64,000 nucleotides of DNA from Tiliqua scincoides (GCF_035046505.1 NC_089821.1:310551368-310615367), one strand, 5' to 3'. Shown: positions 1 to 10,548, counted from the stretch's first letter. Numbers and translations: made by a program. Notes: generated from the sequence alone by a model not told the origin.

Positions 1-745
1 TCAACCATTTCTTTTTTATCTCGGTTTTCTTATCTTCCCATGTCTTATCCTGATACTATGTCTGATTGTATCCATTCATATAGATCCCAATTCCATTTTT
101 CCACAGTCCATTTTGACGCATCTTTCCACCCATATGCTATAACTGCATGGATAGCTAGAATCATAGCTTTGAATAAATCCTGATTATGTTTTTTTTCTTT
201 ATTATTTCCAAAAACTCCCATAAATAACATTTTCCCAGAGAGCTCCAACTTAAGGTTACATAATTCCTCCACCTTTTCAAATATCAGTTGCCAAAAATCA
301 ATTACCTTAGAACATTCCCACCAAAGATGGGCATAATAACCCTTTACGCTCCTACAATGCCAACAATTTGAATTTCTTCCCTTAATCATATAAGCCAGTT
401 GGGCAGGTGCCCTATACCATTTCAATATTAATTTCATCTCCAATTCTCTAAATTTTTCCATTCTAATCTCCAATATTCCTTTCATGGTCTATCTCCTGTA
501 CTGACATCCCCACCTCTCTTTCCCATTTAATTTGTATTAACCTAATCATATAGTCTTTGTCTTTATTCATTAAATTGTATAGCTTTTTTGCCATACCCTT
601 TTTATTATCCTCTTTAAGACTATGTATTTTTTCAGATAGAGTATCCTCTTCATTTAAAACTCGGCAATGTCTTTGTTTTAAAATATTATATAAAGCCAAA
701 ATCCTTAACCAGTATTTTCCCTCATGTTTTACTCACAATGTAAAA
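1..745 (-). mobile_element. LINE-1, 3' part of ORF2 (5'-truncated, decayed)
   Basis: Minus-strand frames between 45 and 699 read as the C-terminal region of L1 ORF2, including the Cys-rich block CWHCRSVKGYYAHLWWECSK and a following Trp-rich segment. At least two frames are needed, so it is inactive. It continues beyond the left edge. Confidence 0.8.
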
Positions 746-785
746 CCCCTGCTAATTGGGTAAGAGGCACTTTTTCAAGTGGGTG

Positions 786-1002
786 CTCCTTTTTTTAGCA
801 AGGGGAGAGTAACTGGCCCAACTCACCCCAGCACTGTCTGTTCTAGTGGCTGTCTGCTGGTATTCCTTGGCATCTTTTTAGATTGTGAGCCCTTTTGGGA
901 CAGGGAGCCATTTAGTTATTTGATTTTTCTCTGTAAACCGCTTTGTGAACTTTTAGTTGAAAAGCGGTATATAAATACTGTTAATAATAATAATGTGTTT
1001 TT
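786..1002 (+). mobile_element. L2-type LINE 3' end
   Basis: Contains the reptilian L2-like tail: GATTGTGAGCCC, TCTCTGTAAACCGCTTTGTG, AGCGGTATATAAAT, then an (AAT)n tail at 986-1002. The 3' end lies about 100 bp from ERO1A exon 2. It could also be a SINE sharing this tail. Confidence 0.6.
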
Positions 1003-1105
1003 AAAAACACACAGAAATTCTCAAAAAAAAAACAATTACCAAGTCTAGGAACAGCTTATCAGATTTTTTTTTTTTTAAACCAGCAAATAAAATATGAAGA
1101 ATTAC

Positions 1106-1225
1106 CTTGTAGTATCTGAAGTAGTCACTTTCCAGAAGTCGCTGCAGCAGGGGGAAAACCTTGTAATTGTTGAAGGTATCAATAGTCTCAACATCACAAG
1201 TGCAATCATCTAAATGACCAGTCAC
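1106..1225 (-). CDS. ERO1A: ERO1A exon 2
   Basis: 40 codons between a CCTAG acceptor (ends 1226) and a GTAATT donor (starts 1105). The translation runs from [10 protein letters not shown] to ESDYFRYYK, close to human ERO1A over the full exon. It is phase 0 at both ends. No third exon is visible to the left; that area is repeat. Confidence 0.95.
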
Positions 1226-4200
1226 CTAGGAAATAAATGTTACACGAGAATTTGAAAACCAGCAGAGGGAGAGCACCCAACAACAACATCATGTTTCAGA
1301 GTGCAAGGCTCTTGAATGCATTACTGAAATAATCTGACCACAACATGACATGTTGCTCACAAATGTGTGCAACAAAACCCTGACAATTGTGGGGACAATT
1401 CCAAGCAGCCAATCAGTTATAACACCTGCCAAGTCATTGTACGATGTTAAAATCACTAAGGGCACAATCCTAACCAACTTTCCAGCACTGGTATAGCTGT
1501 GCCAGTGGGGCATGTGCTGCATCCTGCAGTTAGGGGGCCATCATGGAGGCCTCCTCAAGGTAGGGCAATGTTTGTTCCCTTACCTCGGAGTTGCATTGTC
1601 CTTATGGCAGTGCTGGAAAATTGGTTACGATTGCAGCCTAAGAGCCCAATCCTATGCAAGTCTACTCAGAAGTAAGTCCCACTGCAGTCAATGGGGCTTA
1701 CTCCCAGGAAAGTGTGGATAGGATTGGGCTGTAAGGCTACAATCCTATGCACACTTTCCTGGGTGTAAGTCCCACTTCAGTGCTTCCAAGTTGATATGCA
1801 CAGGACATGTGCTGTAAGAGATAAACATGAATGTGTGAACTAATTCTCAGGAATGAAAGGAAGAGAATGATGGAAGCAGTGGCATAGCTAGAGGGGGTGC
1901 CAAGTTTTGCAGGGAGACTCACTGCAGTGTGCAAGCGGCCCCTTCTCCTCCAATTTTCAGCTATTTGAGGCAGGGGGGGGGAAATGGAGGCATTCACCTC
2001 CCTGCCTCTGCCTCCGTTTTGCTCCCTCCACCCAGAATGCCTCTGGAGGGGATGTGGAGAGGCCACTTGCTCCCTGCAAAACTTAGTGCTTTTTATCCCC
2101 TCTAGCTATACCACTGGATGGGACAGCAACCTTCAATGTTGGTATGAGCAGGGAGGTTTCTCAAAAAAAATGCATGTAGGAAAGCAGGAAGAAGATTCTT
2201 TGTAACATACAGAAGGTCACCTGCATTCACCTTCTTAGCTCTGTTTAATGTATTTTGAAAAACTTATTTATCACTTCTCTGTTTCATGCTGGGGTTGAAA
2301 ACAGCAGTGGAGAACAATCAAAACAGCACACTGAGCAATTTAATCAAAGCAGCAAGAGCGCAGCACAAAACTTTCTTTTAACTACGAAAGAGAGTCTGAG
2401 ATGCCACACAACATTTTTAATGACCTATTGCAGCAGAAGGCAGTCTTTGCCAAACCATCTTCAGAAAGCCCCAGCCTCCCAGCCTCACTGTTTCTGGGCA
2501 AGAAGGAAATGTCAGTAGTGACTGTGTAGCACGTAGGCAAAGAGGAAGTAGCTAAATGAGAGAGATATGCAAATCTCAACTCCTCCTAGACTTCCTCACT
2601 GAATGTAGATTCTTCTCCTAAACTGGTGTTGGTGTGCAGTGACAGTTGACTCAAGCTGGTGATCTGCAGTGATCAGGCCTTGGTCTGCCATCTCCAGGAG
2701 CTGTGGTCAAAGCAGTTTATCTGTCAACTTCATTTAGATAACATTTAGAGCTCATAATGACCTGGCTAAGACATGCCCCAAAGACACACTCTCTAAGGGA
2801 CAGAGAAGGAACACGTTCTTCCTCTTGCGTAAGACCAGAACCCAGACTCACCCAAGAAACATTATTCATTTCATTATTTATTTGTGGAGCATTGCACACA
2901 TTTGCAATGGTGCTTCACAAAAGATGAGAGGATAGGTCCCTGCCCTGAGGAGCACACAGTCTAGCTCAGTGGTTCTCAAACTGTGGATCCATGGCCCACC
3001 AGTAGGTCATGACCCAATTTTGGTGGTTTGCGAAACAGACAGGGCATGTTAGGCTATGTCCATCAAGGGATAACAACCTGCTACTTGGGGAGGAGGGCAC
3101 ACTACTGCCCAATCACCATTATAACCACAGAGGCTTAAGCAGCTAGAAAAGTAAAACTTTGGGTGTTTTGCAAAAGGCTTCAATGAAAAGGTGGGTTTTC
3201 AGAAAGGACTTGAAGTGGGAGAGGAAGCATCACGTGTCTGAATGTTTATTCAACTTCTGAGAGGAAAATGCAGGCCCCAGGAGCAGCAAGGAAGCCGAGG
3301 CAGAGCCACCTGAGGAAGCAGATCTTTGGTGGCTGAAGGTGGAGGTGCTGCAAGAGTGAAGGGCTCTGAGAATCAGCCTCTGAGAGGTGGAAGGAAGGCC
3401 ATGGAGGACTTTGGAGCCAAGGACAGGGAGCCTGGGCTGGATCTAGGAGCAGACAAGCAACCAGCAATGTGATGTCAAGAGCAGGGATGATGATGGGGTC
3501 AGTGCAAGGAGAGAGGTGAACGACTCCAACAGCAACACAGCCCTGGAAGGAAAATGCTTCTCCACACAACATATAATTACAGGATGGAATTCATGCCTGC
3601 AAGCTGCTGATGGCCACCAGCTTCTGTGACTTTCAAAACAGTATTTGTTCAATGTATTTATAGCCTGTCTTAAAAGAATATTCCTTCACAGGCGGTGAAC
3701 AATATACAATTCATCATAACGGGAATCCATAAAACATGAAAGCACAGGCAAAAATACACAAGCACCACAGTCTTGCAAAATCAATTATTAACAGCCTCAC
3801 GAAGCAAAACCCTTGTCAGAGCTGCTTAGAGACTGCAAGGCCGAAGACTGGCAAGTCTCTCCAGGGTGGAGTTCCTGTCCCTGGTCCTCACCAGCCCAAC
3901 CTGACCAAGTGGAAGACCAGATAACAGGTCCTTCAAAGCAAATCTGAAAACTCAGGCCGGCTCATTTGGTCACAGGCAAACCCCCCATCCGAGGCATCGT
4001 GTTTTCAAGTGCTAGATGCCTGGGTATGAAGCACAGAGGACAGGATGTCATCATACTGCCCTACTTGGGAACTTCCCAAGGGGAGCCTTGTGGAGAGTGC
4101 CAACCCTGTGCTGGGTCCCCATGGAACCCCTAACCTGCCCTCTGATGTTGCAGGCACAACTGCCACAAGAACTGAGTGGTCAGCCTCATCAGGGGGATGT

Positions 4201-7200
4201 TTGACCACTGCCTAACCTGACCAATCCCTCCTGCCACTCCTGCTGGCTGACCACTGTTGGAAACTAACTTGGGTTGACTTTGGTCTGGGTAAGCGAAGAA
4301 ATAGATGTCTTTTTGTTCACTTGGGTCACCAGCCAGTTCAAGAATGTATATGTAGTTAATCACTTGCCTTTGCATCATTCATGTTAGGAAAAAAAATGTT
4401 TAAATGTGTTTTTCAGTTATCACATTTGTATTTTTCCTTCTCCTTCCTCTAAGGCAGTGTTTCTCAAACTATGGATCAGGACCCACTAGGTGGGTTGTAG
4501 GCCCCAAGTTCAGGTAGGTCCCCATTCATTTCAATGAGTATTTTATTTTTAAAATATTAGACCTGATGGCACCATGGTATGTGACTGCATTGGGAGAAAT
4601 GTTACAGATCTGTACTTTTAACAGTCTACTATATATATGCTTTTAACAATAATAGTCAATGGAGCTTACGCCAGGGTAAGCGTGGATAGGATTGTAGCCT
4701 TTGGGATGTTTGGGGAATTTGTTTTTAAACAGATCAGCAACTGCTTATGAGGGTTAGGAGGGTTCTTTTTTTAAATACTGTAATCTTTTAAAGTTACATT
4801 ATTGTAAACTTTTGATTTACTTTATTAATTTAATTCATTTTGTCATATGGGGAGGCGTTAAAATTTTTCCTGCTTGATGATGTCACTTCTGGCTGTGACA
4901 TCACTTCCAGGGTAATGACATCACTTCCGGTGGGTTCCAACATTCTAAAAAGTGGGTCCCGGTGCTAAGAAGTTTGAGAACCACCGCTCTAAGGAACTTG
5001 GGGAATATGGTGCTCATAGCATTTTATCTCCATAAGAGCTCTGTGACCAAGGTCACTCAAGGAGCTTTATGGCTGAGCAGGGACTTGAACCCAGGCCATG
5101 GCAAAAACACAACAGATAAAACAATACAACACAACACTGCTGTACAGGAGGAACAAAAGAGAGCAAAAGGTGGTTGGTCTGTGGAACTCCTTGCCACAGG
5201 ATGTGGTGATGGCATCTGGCCTAGACGCCTTTAAAAGGGAATTGGACAAGTTTCTGGAGGAAAAATCCATTACGGGGTACAAGCCATGATGTGTATGCGC
5301 AACCTCCTGATTTTAGAAATGGGTTATGTCAGAATGCCAGATGCAAGGGAGGGCACCAGGATGAGGTCTCTTGTTATCTGGTGTGCTCCTTGTGGCATTT
5401 GGTGGGCCGCTGTGAGATACAGGAAGCTGGACTAGATGGGCCTATGGCCTGATCCAGTGGGGCTGTTCTTAGGAAGGGCAAGCTCATTGCAGTTTAATAA
5501 AGACAGGCTGCAATTGTAACACATTTACTACAGAATAAATCTCATTGAATTTAAAAGTATTTACTTCAAAGTAAACATACTTAGGACTGCACTGTGGATA
5601 CCTGTTTGAATAATACACCCAGGACCAAAAGAGCCTCAAAGAACAAACACAGGTGCTCTGCCTCACCAATTTCAATTTGCCCAAAGCAAGTAATTAACAT
5701 TCAGTTTATCTATTCATTAAGCCACTTAAAGCTTGCAGCCCTAATATCCCCCAGCTTGATATTCCATCTAGTACTAATAAAGTTCCTGTTTTCCTCCCTA
5801 TGGCCAGGAAACAAAGAAGAGCTGTGCTCATACAGGAGATCCCCCACCCCCACAGCTGGATTCCTGAAGAGGTCAGCCATTAACCACTGATTTACCTCTT
5901 CAGCTGTGGCAACTGATATGTTAAGAAAACAGTCTAGTTTCAGCTCAGCACAAGATTTTCTCCTCTGCACATTCAGAAGCAGCCCAAGAAGCCTGGCAGC
6001 TTGCCAAATGTTGCCCCACCCAGATGTGCCAACATCTACTCCTCCCAGTGCCTGGATTTGAAACACAACAGGGTGACAGCAGAAGAGGAAGTGTGGGGAA
6101 GAGGAGGTGATCCAGCCCACCACTCAGCTTTCAAGGACAGTTCCAGAAGGTAGGTGCACCCTGCCAATATGCTGCCCAATCCTATCCAACTTTCCAGTGC
6201 AAGTGTAGCTGCAATGCAACCATGAGGAAAGGGAACACAGGAGGCCTCCATGACTGCTCCCCTACTGCAGGATGCAGCTCATGCCTCAGTGGCACGGCTG
6301 CATCTGCTCTGGAAAATTGGATAGGATTTGACCCTGAGGCAACCATTTCAATCAGCCTCAGGGATAAGCCAGCCATCATTCCACCTTTGCTGACTGACCT
6401 CAAATGTTTGGACTCCAGCTGCTGCTTTTTGCATTTCCCTGGCCTCTTGCTCAAGCAACATTTGCTGAACTAATCCTGCATTTGCTAGACTGAGGGGCTT
6501 TGGAGACACAGCTAGCCAGAGAACTGTGGGATGCAGACCTCACGGCATTGGTGCTCATTTCAGAATCCATCAAGAGGTTTCACTCTACAAGCATTAAACA
6601 CCACTGACAGTACACTTACAGGGCAGCCCTATACTGTACATGTTTACTCAGAAGATAGTCTCACTGAGTTCAATTGAGCTTACTCTCAGGTAAGTGTGTA
6701 TAAGATTGCTTCTCTAAAATGCAAGAACCACTTGAAACAAAATAAGCATCATCAAAACTCTTTGAAATCAAAACTCTTCATCTTTGAATTCCCGTCATCT
6801 GGAGGTCCCACCATATTGGAAGGGTGCAGATGTAATGAAGAAGCTTTCTATCAGAACTAAGAGATTGGGAGTGCACAGCCCTACAGTTGCTACCCAGAAA
6901 GAGTTCCACTTCCTGCTTCAAAAGGGCCTCATCAACAGCACCACTGACTGGCACAAGCTAAACACCATTCCTACTTCACCAGGGTTTGAAACCATCTGGA
7001 ACACGCTCCTGGTTGGCTATCAACAGCTGGTGAGGAGGGCAGGGTGGAGGATCTTGCTCCCCAGGCAGCGAGGTGCAAAAGGCTGCAAACCTGAGGCCCA
7101 ATGTCTTCTTTGCTGGTTCACCATCGTAGTTTCTCAGCATGTAACCAACACTCAGTTTTGTCTTACGGTGCTGAACACGAACCATTTGGAAAGATGCTGT

Positions 7201-9987
7201 AATACTAAAATTATAAAGCTGGAATTTTCAATGAGTGTGAGCAATCCCAATGGAAAGACTTCCCATGAGCAAGCATGCTTGGGAGTAGGGCCCAGGAAGA
7301 AAATAACACACCTTTTTTCCTGCTATGCAACTCAGGCAAGTTTGGTGCAACTCAGAGAAGTTTTTGTTAAGACAACTGGATTGTTTGCACATCTCTCCAC
7401 CTATGTCTTCTAGTACCTCCAGCGGCCAGAGAAATGCAAGAACAGGCAGCTGGAGTCCAGGCTGCTTCCTTCTCTGCAGCCCTGCCATTCTCCATCCTTA
7501 ACCCATTTTTGCCCAGCCCACAGGTGTACACATTTGATCCCTGTTGCTTATGAGCGATGTTGGGCAGAAATGGTTTTAATAAGATGCGAGAGAATGCACA
7601 AAGAATTTCACGTGCCCAGACTGTTTAGCTTGCAAGGGAACAGACAAGCAATGGCAGTTGCCCCCAATAAATAAAGAGTAGAGTCTGAAGGCTCTGCTGG
7701 GCAGATGGTCTATTTCGGAGCAAAGAAAATACAGAAACTCGTTCTCACAGCTGGAACGATCAATCTACCAGCAACCAGTATTCACACGGTAGTATGTCTT
7801 GTTTATCAGCCGAATTTGTTAATTTGGGACATAATTGATTAGTGGTGTTTACAAAACACTCATTTTATATGTTTAATGATCTTTTTAAACACAATATTTG
7901 TATGAGACCAAGACAGACAGCTGCCAAGACAGACAAACACAATATTTGTATGTGTTTGTCAAGACAGACAAACACAATATTTGCATGAGACCAAGACAGA
8001 CACTTTAGGGTGAGGCGCAAATCTCTGCTCAACCACACAAGTTGTTTCAGAATAGGACCAGGAACTGGATTCACTGGGAGGGGGGGGGGGAAACTAAAAC
8101 AGGAGCCCCACCAGATCCTGGCAATTTTGGAGTAGTACTATTTTGAGAAGAGATAAGAACAGTCCCACTGGATCAGGCCATAGGCCCATCTAGTCCAGCT
8201 TCCTGTATCTCACAGCAGCCTACCAAATGCCCCAGGGAGCACACCAAATAACAAGAGACCTGCATCCTGGTGCCCTCCCTTGCATCTGGCATTCTGACAT
8301 AGCCCATTTCTAAAATCAGGAGGTTGCACGTACATGTCATGGTTTGTACCCCCGTAATGGATTTTTCCTCCAGAAACTTGTCCAATCCCCTTTTAAAAGC
8401 ATCCAGGCCAGTCGCCATCACCACATCCTGTGGCAAAGAGTTCCACAGACCAACCACACGCTGAGTAAATAAATATTTTCTTTTGTCTGTTCTAACTCTC
8501 CCAACACTCAATTTTAGTGGATGTCCCCTGGTTCTGGTGTTATGCGAGTGTAAAAAGCATCTCTCTATCCACTCTGTCCATCCCCTGCATAATGCCCAGT
8601 GCTGGGTTAAAATGTAACCCTAGTTCTAGAGGAGAGCTGAACGGGGCTCAGAGTGGAGCACAGAAGCCTAGAACAATATTGAGAAAGATGTTTCTGAGCA
8701 TGGTCAGCGTGCTTCTGGGCCAGATGATGTGACTTCCAGTAGGGGAGAGTGCAGCCCCTTTCCACATGCCCCTTCCTCCTCCCAAGAGGCATACAAGCTG
8801 GAATGCCAGGTGCTGAGTAAAGGTGGCCTGGACTGGGTGGCAAGGCTCCCGTCCAGTAAGTTCTTACTTGGGTGAAAATCCCAGGGAATTCAGCAAGATT
8901 TAGGGCAGGATCCGATGCATGTCTACTCAGAAGTAAGTCCCAGTATAGTTAATAGGGCTTACTCCCAGAAAAGTGTGCATAGGGTTGCATAAGAACATAA
9001 GAACAGCCCCACTGGATCAGGCCATAGGCCCATCTAGTCCAGCTTCCTGTATCTCACAGTGGCCCACCAAATGCCCCCAAGGAGCCAAATGCCCCAAGGA
9101 GCACACCTTGCAGCCTTCGGGCACAATCCTATGCATGTCTGCACAGAAGGAAGTCCTCTTGTGTTCAGTGGGCTTACTCCCAGGAGAGCAGGGACAGGAT
9201 TGCAGCCTCCCTTCTGAGCCAACCTGCCTGGGCTGGCACTGCAGGTTCACTGCAAGTTGAGCAACGTGCCTTTGAGGTCAAGGCTGCAGGGAGGCATAAT
9301 TAGCAATTAGGAATTAACTAATGGGGCCCTCTGAACTGGGACTGCTGCCGGGTAACTGCAGACTCCACCATCTCCTCTCCTGACTGCCCCTCTGAAGCCA
9401 CCGGTTGATTGACAGCCCTGCAGCCCGCTGGCGAAGGGACAGCCCAAGATCTTCACTCTGAAGCCTTCCCTGGGATTTCCCTCCCGGGCGGGTGTGGATG
9501 ACCCGCGTCCAGGTGTGCCCTGATGCCTCGCATCATCCAGCCTGGCGCATTCCGAGCACTTCCAGCAGTGGCGTAGCTGGAGGGGGGCAAGCCCTAAGTT
9601 TCGCAGGCAGCCAGCCCGCGGGGCGCAAGCGGTTCCTCCCCTTCCGAGCCATTCCGGGCGGGGGGAGCGAAACGGAGGCGAACCGCTTGCGCCCCGCGGG
9701 CCGGCTGCCTGCGAAACTTAGGGCTTTGCCCCCTCCAGCTACGCCACTGCAATCAGCTGCTGCTCCCCTGCAGAACACCCAGTCCCCCCCCGCGAGGTGC
9801 CAGGCTCCCCTCCGCCACGCCTGCACTTCCCTGCCCGCCCCCTGAGCGTGTGCAGAGCGCCTCGGAGCCTGGGCGGGGGGCTCACCTGGCAGAAGCAGCG
9901 CTGCGCGGCGGAGCCGGAGTGGGCGCTGGCGGTGGCGGCGGCGCAGGCGAGGAGCGCCAGGCAGAGCAGCGGGCATCGGCGCGGCAT
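1106..9987 (-). CDS. ERO1A: ERO1A, ER oxidoreductin 1 alpha (5' part, exons 1-2)
   Basis: ERO1 proteins are ER-luminal flavoenzymes that reoxidise protein disulfide isomerase and pass electrons to oxygen. Two coding exons are visible on the minus strand: exon 1 at 9987-9886 (34 codons) and exon 2 at 1225-1106 (40 codons), joined in phase 0 by GT-AG. Exon 1 encodes a hydrophobic signal peptide followed by the AAQRCFCQ block; exon 2 encodes [12 protein letters not shown] and ESDYFRYYK, which match vertebrate ERO1. The cysteines of CFC (31, 33) and CTC (42, 44) correspond to the N-terminal cysteines that form two structural disulfides in human ERO1A. The FAD-binding core and the active-site CxxCxxC lie beyond the left edge. 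The choice of ERO1A over ERO1B rests on the neighbours PSMC6 and STYX, which flank ERO1A in human. The ATG was chosen because it directly precedes the signal peptide; upstream in-frame codons are CpG-island sequence. Confidence 0.93.
1460..1638. mobile_element. Foldback MITE, family A
   Basis: About 180-bp imperfect palindrome with ends GGGCACAATCC and GATTGCAGCC and inner arms TTCCAGCACTGG/CAGTGCTGGAAA. Flanked by TAA at 1457-1459 and 1639-1641. The right TAA is also the left flank of the next MITE. Confidence 0.75.
1642..1731. mobile_element. Foldback MITE, family B
   Basis: 90-bp palindrome running AGCCCAATCCTATGCA to GGATAGGATTGGGCT, with inner ACTCAGAAGTAAGTCC and GGGCTTACTCCCAGG. Flanked by TAA at 1639-1641 and 1732-1734. 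Confidence 0.8.
1735..1783. mobile_element. Family B MITE, one half
   Basis: GGCTACAATCCTATGCACAC to AAGTCCCACTTCAGTG directly follows the TAA of the preceding copy. The other arm is missing. Confidence 0.6.
1877..2116. mobile_element. hAT foldback MITE, family E
   Basis: Ends CAGTGGCATAGCTAGAGG and CCTCTAGCTATACCACTG are inverted repeats, with inner arms around AAGTTTTGCAGGGAG/CTCCCTGCAAAACTT. Flanks GATGGAAG and GATGGGAC agree at 6 of 8 positions, fitting the 8-bp duplication of hAT elements. Confidence 0.75.
2117..2965. other. Unassigned intronic sequence (ERO1A intron 1)
   Basis: No exon or conserved frame is seen. The part from about 2863 resembles a LINE-derived repeat (CCCTGCCCTGAGGAGC), which seems to resume after 3110, suggesting the hAT fragment at 2966 landed in it. 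Confidence 0.4.
2966..3110. mobile_element. hAT element fragment
   Basis: Starts CAGTGGTTCTCAAACTGTGG and continues with GGCCCACCAGTAGGTCATG, the same family as the fragment at 19990-20130. The right end is not clear. Confidence 0.5.
3111..4446. other. Unassigned intronic sequence with a decayed LINE-like tail
   Basis: Purine-rich sequence without exons. Around 3655-3760, TATTTATAGCCTGTCTTAAA resembles a reversed L2-type 3' end. Nothing else is recognised. Confidence 0.35.
4455..4986. mobile_element. hAT element with perfect 8-bp duplication
   Basis: Ends CAGTGTTTCTCAAACT and AGTTTGAGAACCACCG are inverted repeats. CTCTAAGG stands on both sides (4447-4454 and 4987-4994) without mismatch. It is 532 bp, non-autonomous, with half of a family B MITE inside at about 4650-4703. 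Confidence 0.85.
4995..5096 (-). mobile_element. tRNA-derived (CORE-type) SINE fragment
   Basis: The reverse complement carries the region next to the tRNA head; on the plus strand AAGGTCACTCAAGGAGC and GGGACTTGAACCCAGG are diagnostic. A CR1 piece begins soon after. Confidence 0.5.
5165..5478 (+). mobile_element. CR1 LINE, 3' end
   Basis: Encodes [20 protein letters not shown] and onward to GYKP, the end of CR1 ORF2, then the 3' UTR ending CCAGTGGGGCTGTTCTTA. It is 5'-truncated. Confidence 0.8.
5510..5600. mobile_element. Decayed family B MITE
   Basis: ACTTCAAAGTAAACATACTT and GGACTGCACTG are recognisable remnants of the B palindrome. Confidence 0.35.
6174..6334. mobile_element. Foldback MITE, family A
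   Basis: Begins GCCCAATCCTATCCAACTTT and ends GGAAAATTGGATAGGATTTG ACCC. No clean flanking duplication. Confidence 0.7.
6622..6712. mobile_element. Family B MITE, diverged
   Basis: ACATGTTTACTCAGAAGATA and GAGCTTACTCTCAGGTAAGT mark the two arms. Confidence 0.5.
6713..7497. other. Unassigned intronic sequence (ERO1A intron 1)
   Basis: A long plus-strand open frame covers 6784-7413 (about 209 codons) but shows no known domain, no supporting splice pattern and no conservation I can recognise. Treated as non-coding. Confidence 0.3.
7502..7575. mobile_element. piggyBac-like MITE (family P)
   Basis: 74-bp palindrome between TTAA at 7498-7501 and 7576-7579. Arms are CCCATTTTTGCCCAGC and GTTGGGCAGAAATGG; the centre holds GATCCCTGTTGC. 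Confidence 0.65.
7885..8008. repeat. Short minisatellite
   Basis: About three imperfect copies of a unit containing ACACAATATTTGTATGAG and CCAAGACAGACA. Confidence 0.7.
8150..8605 (-). mobile_element. CR1 LINE, 3' end
   Basis: On the minus strand it encodes the ORF2 end ([36 protein letters not shown]) and the 3' UTR, whose end is at about 8150. Confidence 0.85.
8903..8987. mobile_element. Family B MITE, interrupted on the right
   Basis: Preceded by TTA (8900-8902). Arms are ATGTCTACTCAGAAGTAAGT and GGGCTTACTCCCAGAAAAGT. The right terminus meets the CR1 tail at 8988. Confidence 0.7.
8988..9112 (-). mobile_element. CR1 LINE, 3' UTR only
   Basis: CATAAGAACATAAGAACAGC followed by the CR1 3' UTR in reverse. 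GGAGCCAAATGCCCCAAGGA shows a small internal duplication. Confidence 0.8.
9119..9213. mobile_element. Family B MITE
   Basis: Starts GGGCACAATCCTATGCATGT and ends GGACAGGATTGCAGCC. The arms pair with two to three changes. Confidence 0.7.
9564..9749. mobile_element. hAT foldback MITE, family E, CpG-rich
   Basis: Near-perfect palindrome of 186 bp: CAGTGGCGTAGCTGGAGG on the left and CCTCCAGCTACGCCACTG on the right. The inner arms carry many CpGs (GCCCGCGGGGCGCAAGCGG). It sits in ERO1A intron 1, 136 bp from the exon 1 donor. Confidence 0.85.
9886..9987 (-). CDS. ERO1A: ERO1A exon 1 coding part
   Basis: 34 codons from ATG (9987-9985) to CAG at 9888-9886, then the GTGAG donor. It encodes the signal peptide (Leu/Ala/Cys-rich core, residues 5-20) and ends in RCFCQ. 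G lies at -3 and C at +4 of the start. Confidence 0.92.
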
Positions 9988-10390
9988 GGCGAGGCTCTCT
10001 CCAGCCGCAGCCCAGGCGGGCGGGTAGATCTGCCGGCCGGGCAGCGGGCACGCCTCCTCCTCCTCTCCTCCTCCTCCGGGCTGCCGCGATCGGGGCGGAC
10101 GTGCGGCGCAGCCCGGCCTGTGCTGGCCCGGCCCCATTGGAGGAAGGCAGCGAGAGGCGCCCGCCCTGCCGTGAGTCACCCCGCCGGGCCCTGGCGCGCT
10201 ACGTGCCTCCCCGCCAGCCCGCCAGCCCGCCCCCCCCTCCGTGCTTGGAGGAGGAGGAGGCAGCCCTTTGGGGTCTGGCTCTCGGTGCGCGCCCCCCAGG
10301 GCTGCATCCTCCCCCCCCTCCACTGCCCCAGACCAAGCGCGGAGGGGCGGGCTGCCTGGCAGGCAGGGATCTCCCTCCCATCATGGGAGG
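9988..10390 (-). promoter_or_regulatory. ERO1A: ERO1A CpG-rich promoter and 5' UTR
   Basis: Very GC- and CpG-rich sequence directly upstream of the ERO1A start. On the gene strand it holds a CCAAT box (10140-10136) and two hypoxia-type ACGTG cores on the opposite strand (10099-10103, 10201-10205). No TATA box is evident. The CpG-rich zone extends leftward through exon 1 to about 9420. The start site is not determined. Confidence 0.7.
10122..10140 (-). promoter_or_regulatory. ERSE-like element (CCAAT-N9-CCAGC)
   Basis: On the ERO1A strand CCAAT is followed after exactly nine GC-rich bases by CCAGC. The ER stress response element is CCAAT-N9-CCACG, so spacing and eight of ten fixed bases agree. 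It lies about 135 bp upstream of the ATG. Function is inferred. Confidence 0.4.
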
Positions 10391-10548
10391 GTCTAAGCCA
10401 GGGACACCAAACTTCTCAACTCCAGGACCCACTTTTTAAAACGACCCACCCAGGTTGGCCCAACTTTGAAAAAAGGAGATCTAGAAAGAAATGATATTTT
10501 ATTTGTTTGTTTATAAGTAAAAAATAGCCCCCCCTCAAAAGACCCTTA

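Noticed and set aside
1639-1734. CRISPR-like short repeats with palindromes
   Set aside because: Eukaryotic locus; the repeats are dispersed MITEs with TAA flanks, no regular spacing.
6784-7413. 209-codon plus frame in ERO1A intron 1
   Set aside because: No recognisable motif, no splice support, overlaps an open antisense frame; likely chance.
9739-10323. 194-codon minus-strand frame
   Set aside because: Only the stretch 9987-9886 is real (ERO1A exon 1); the rest is 5' UTR and intron read through.
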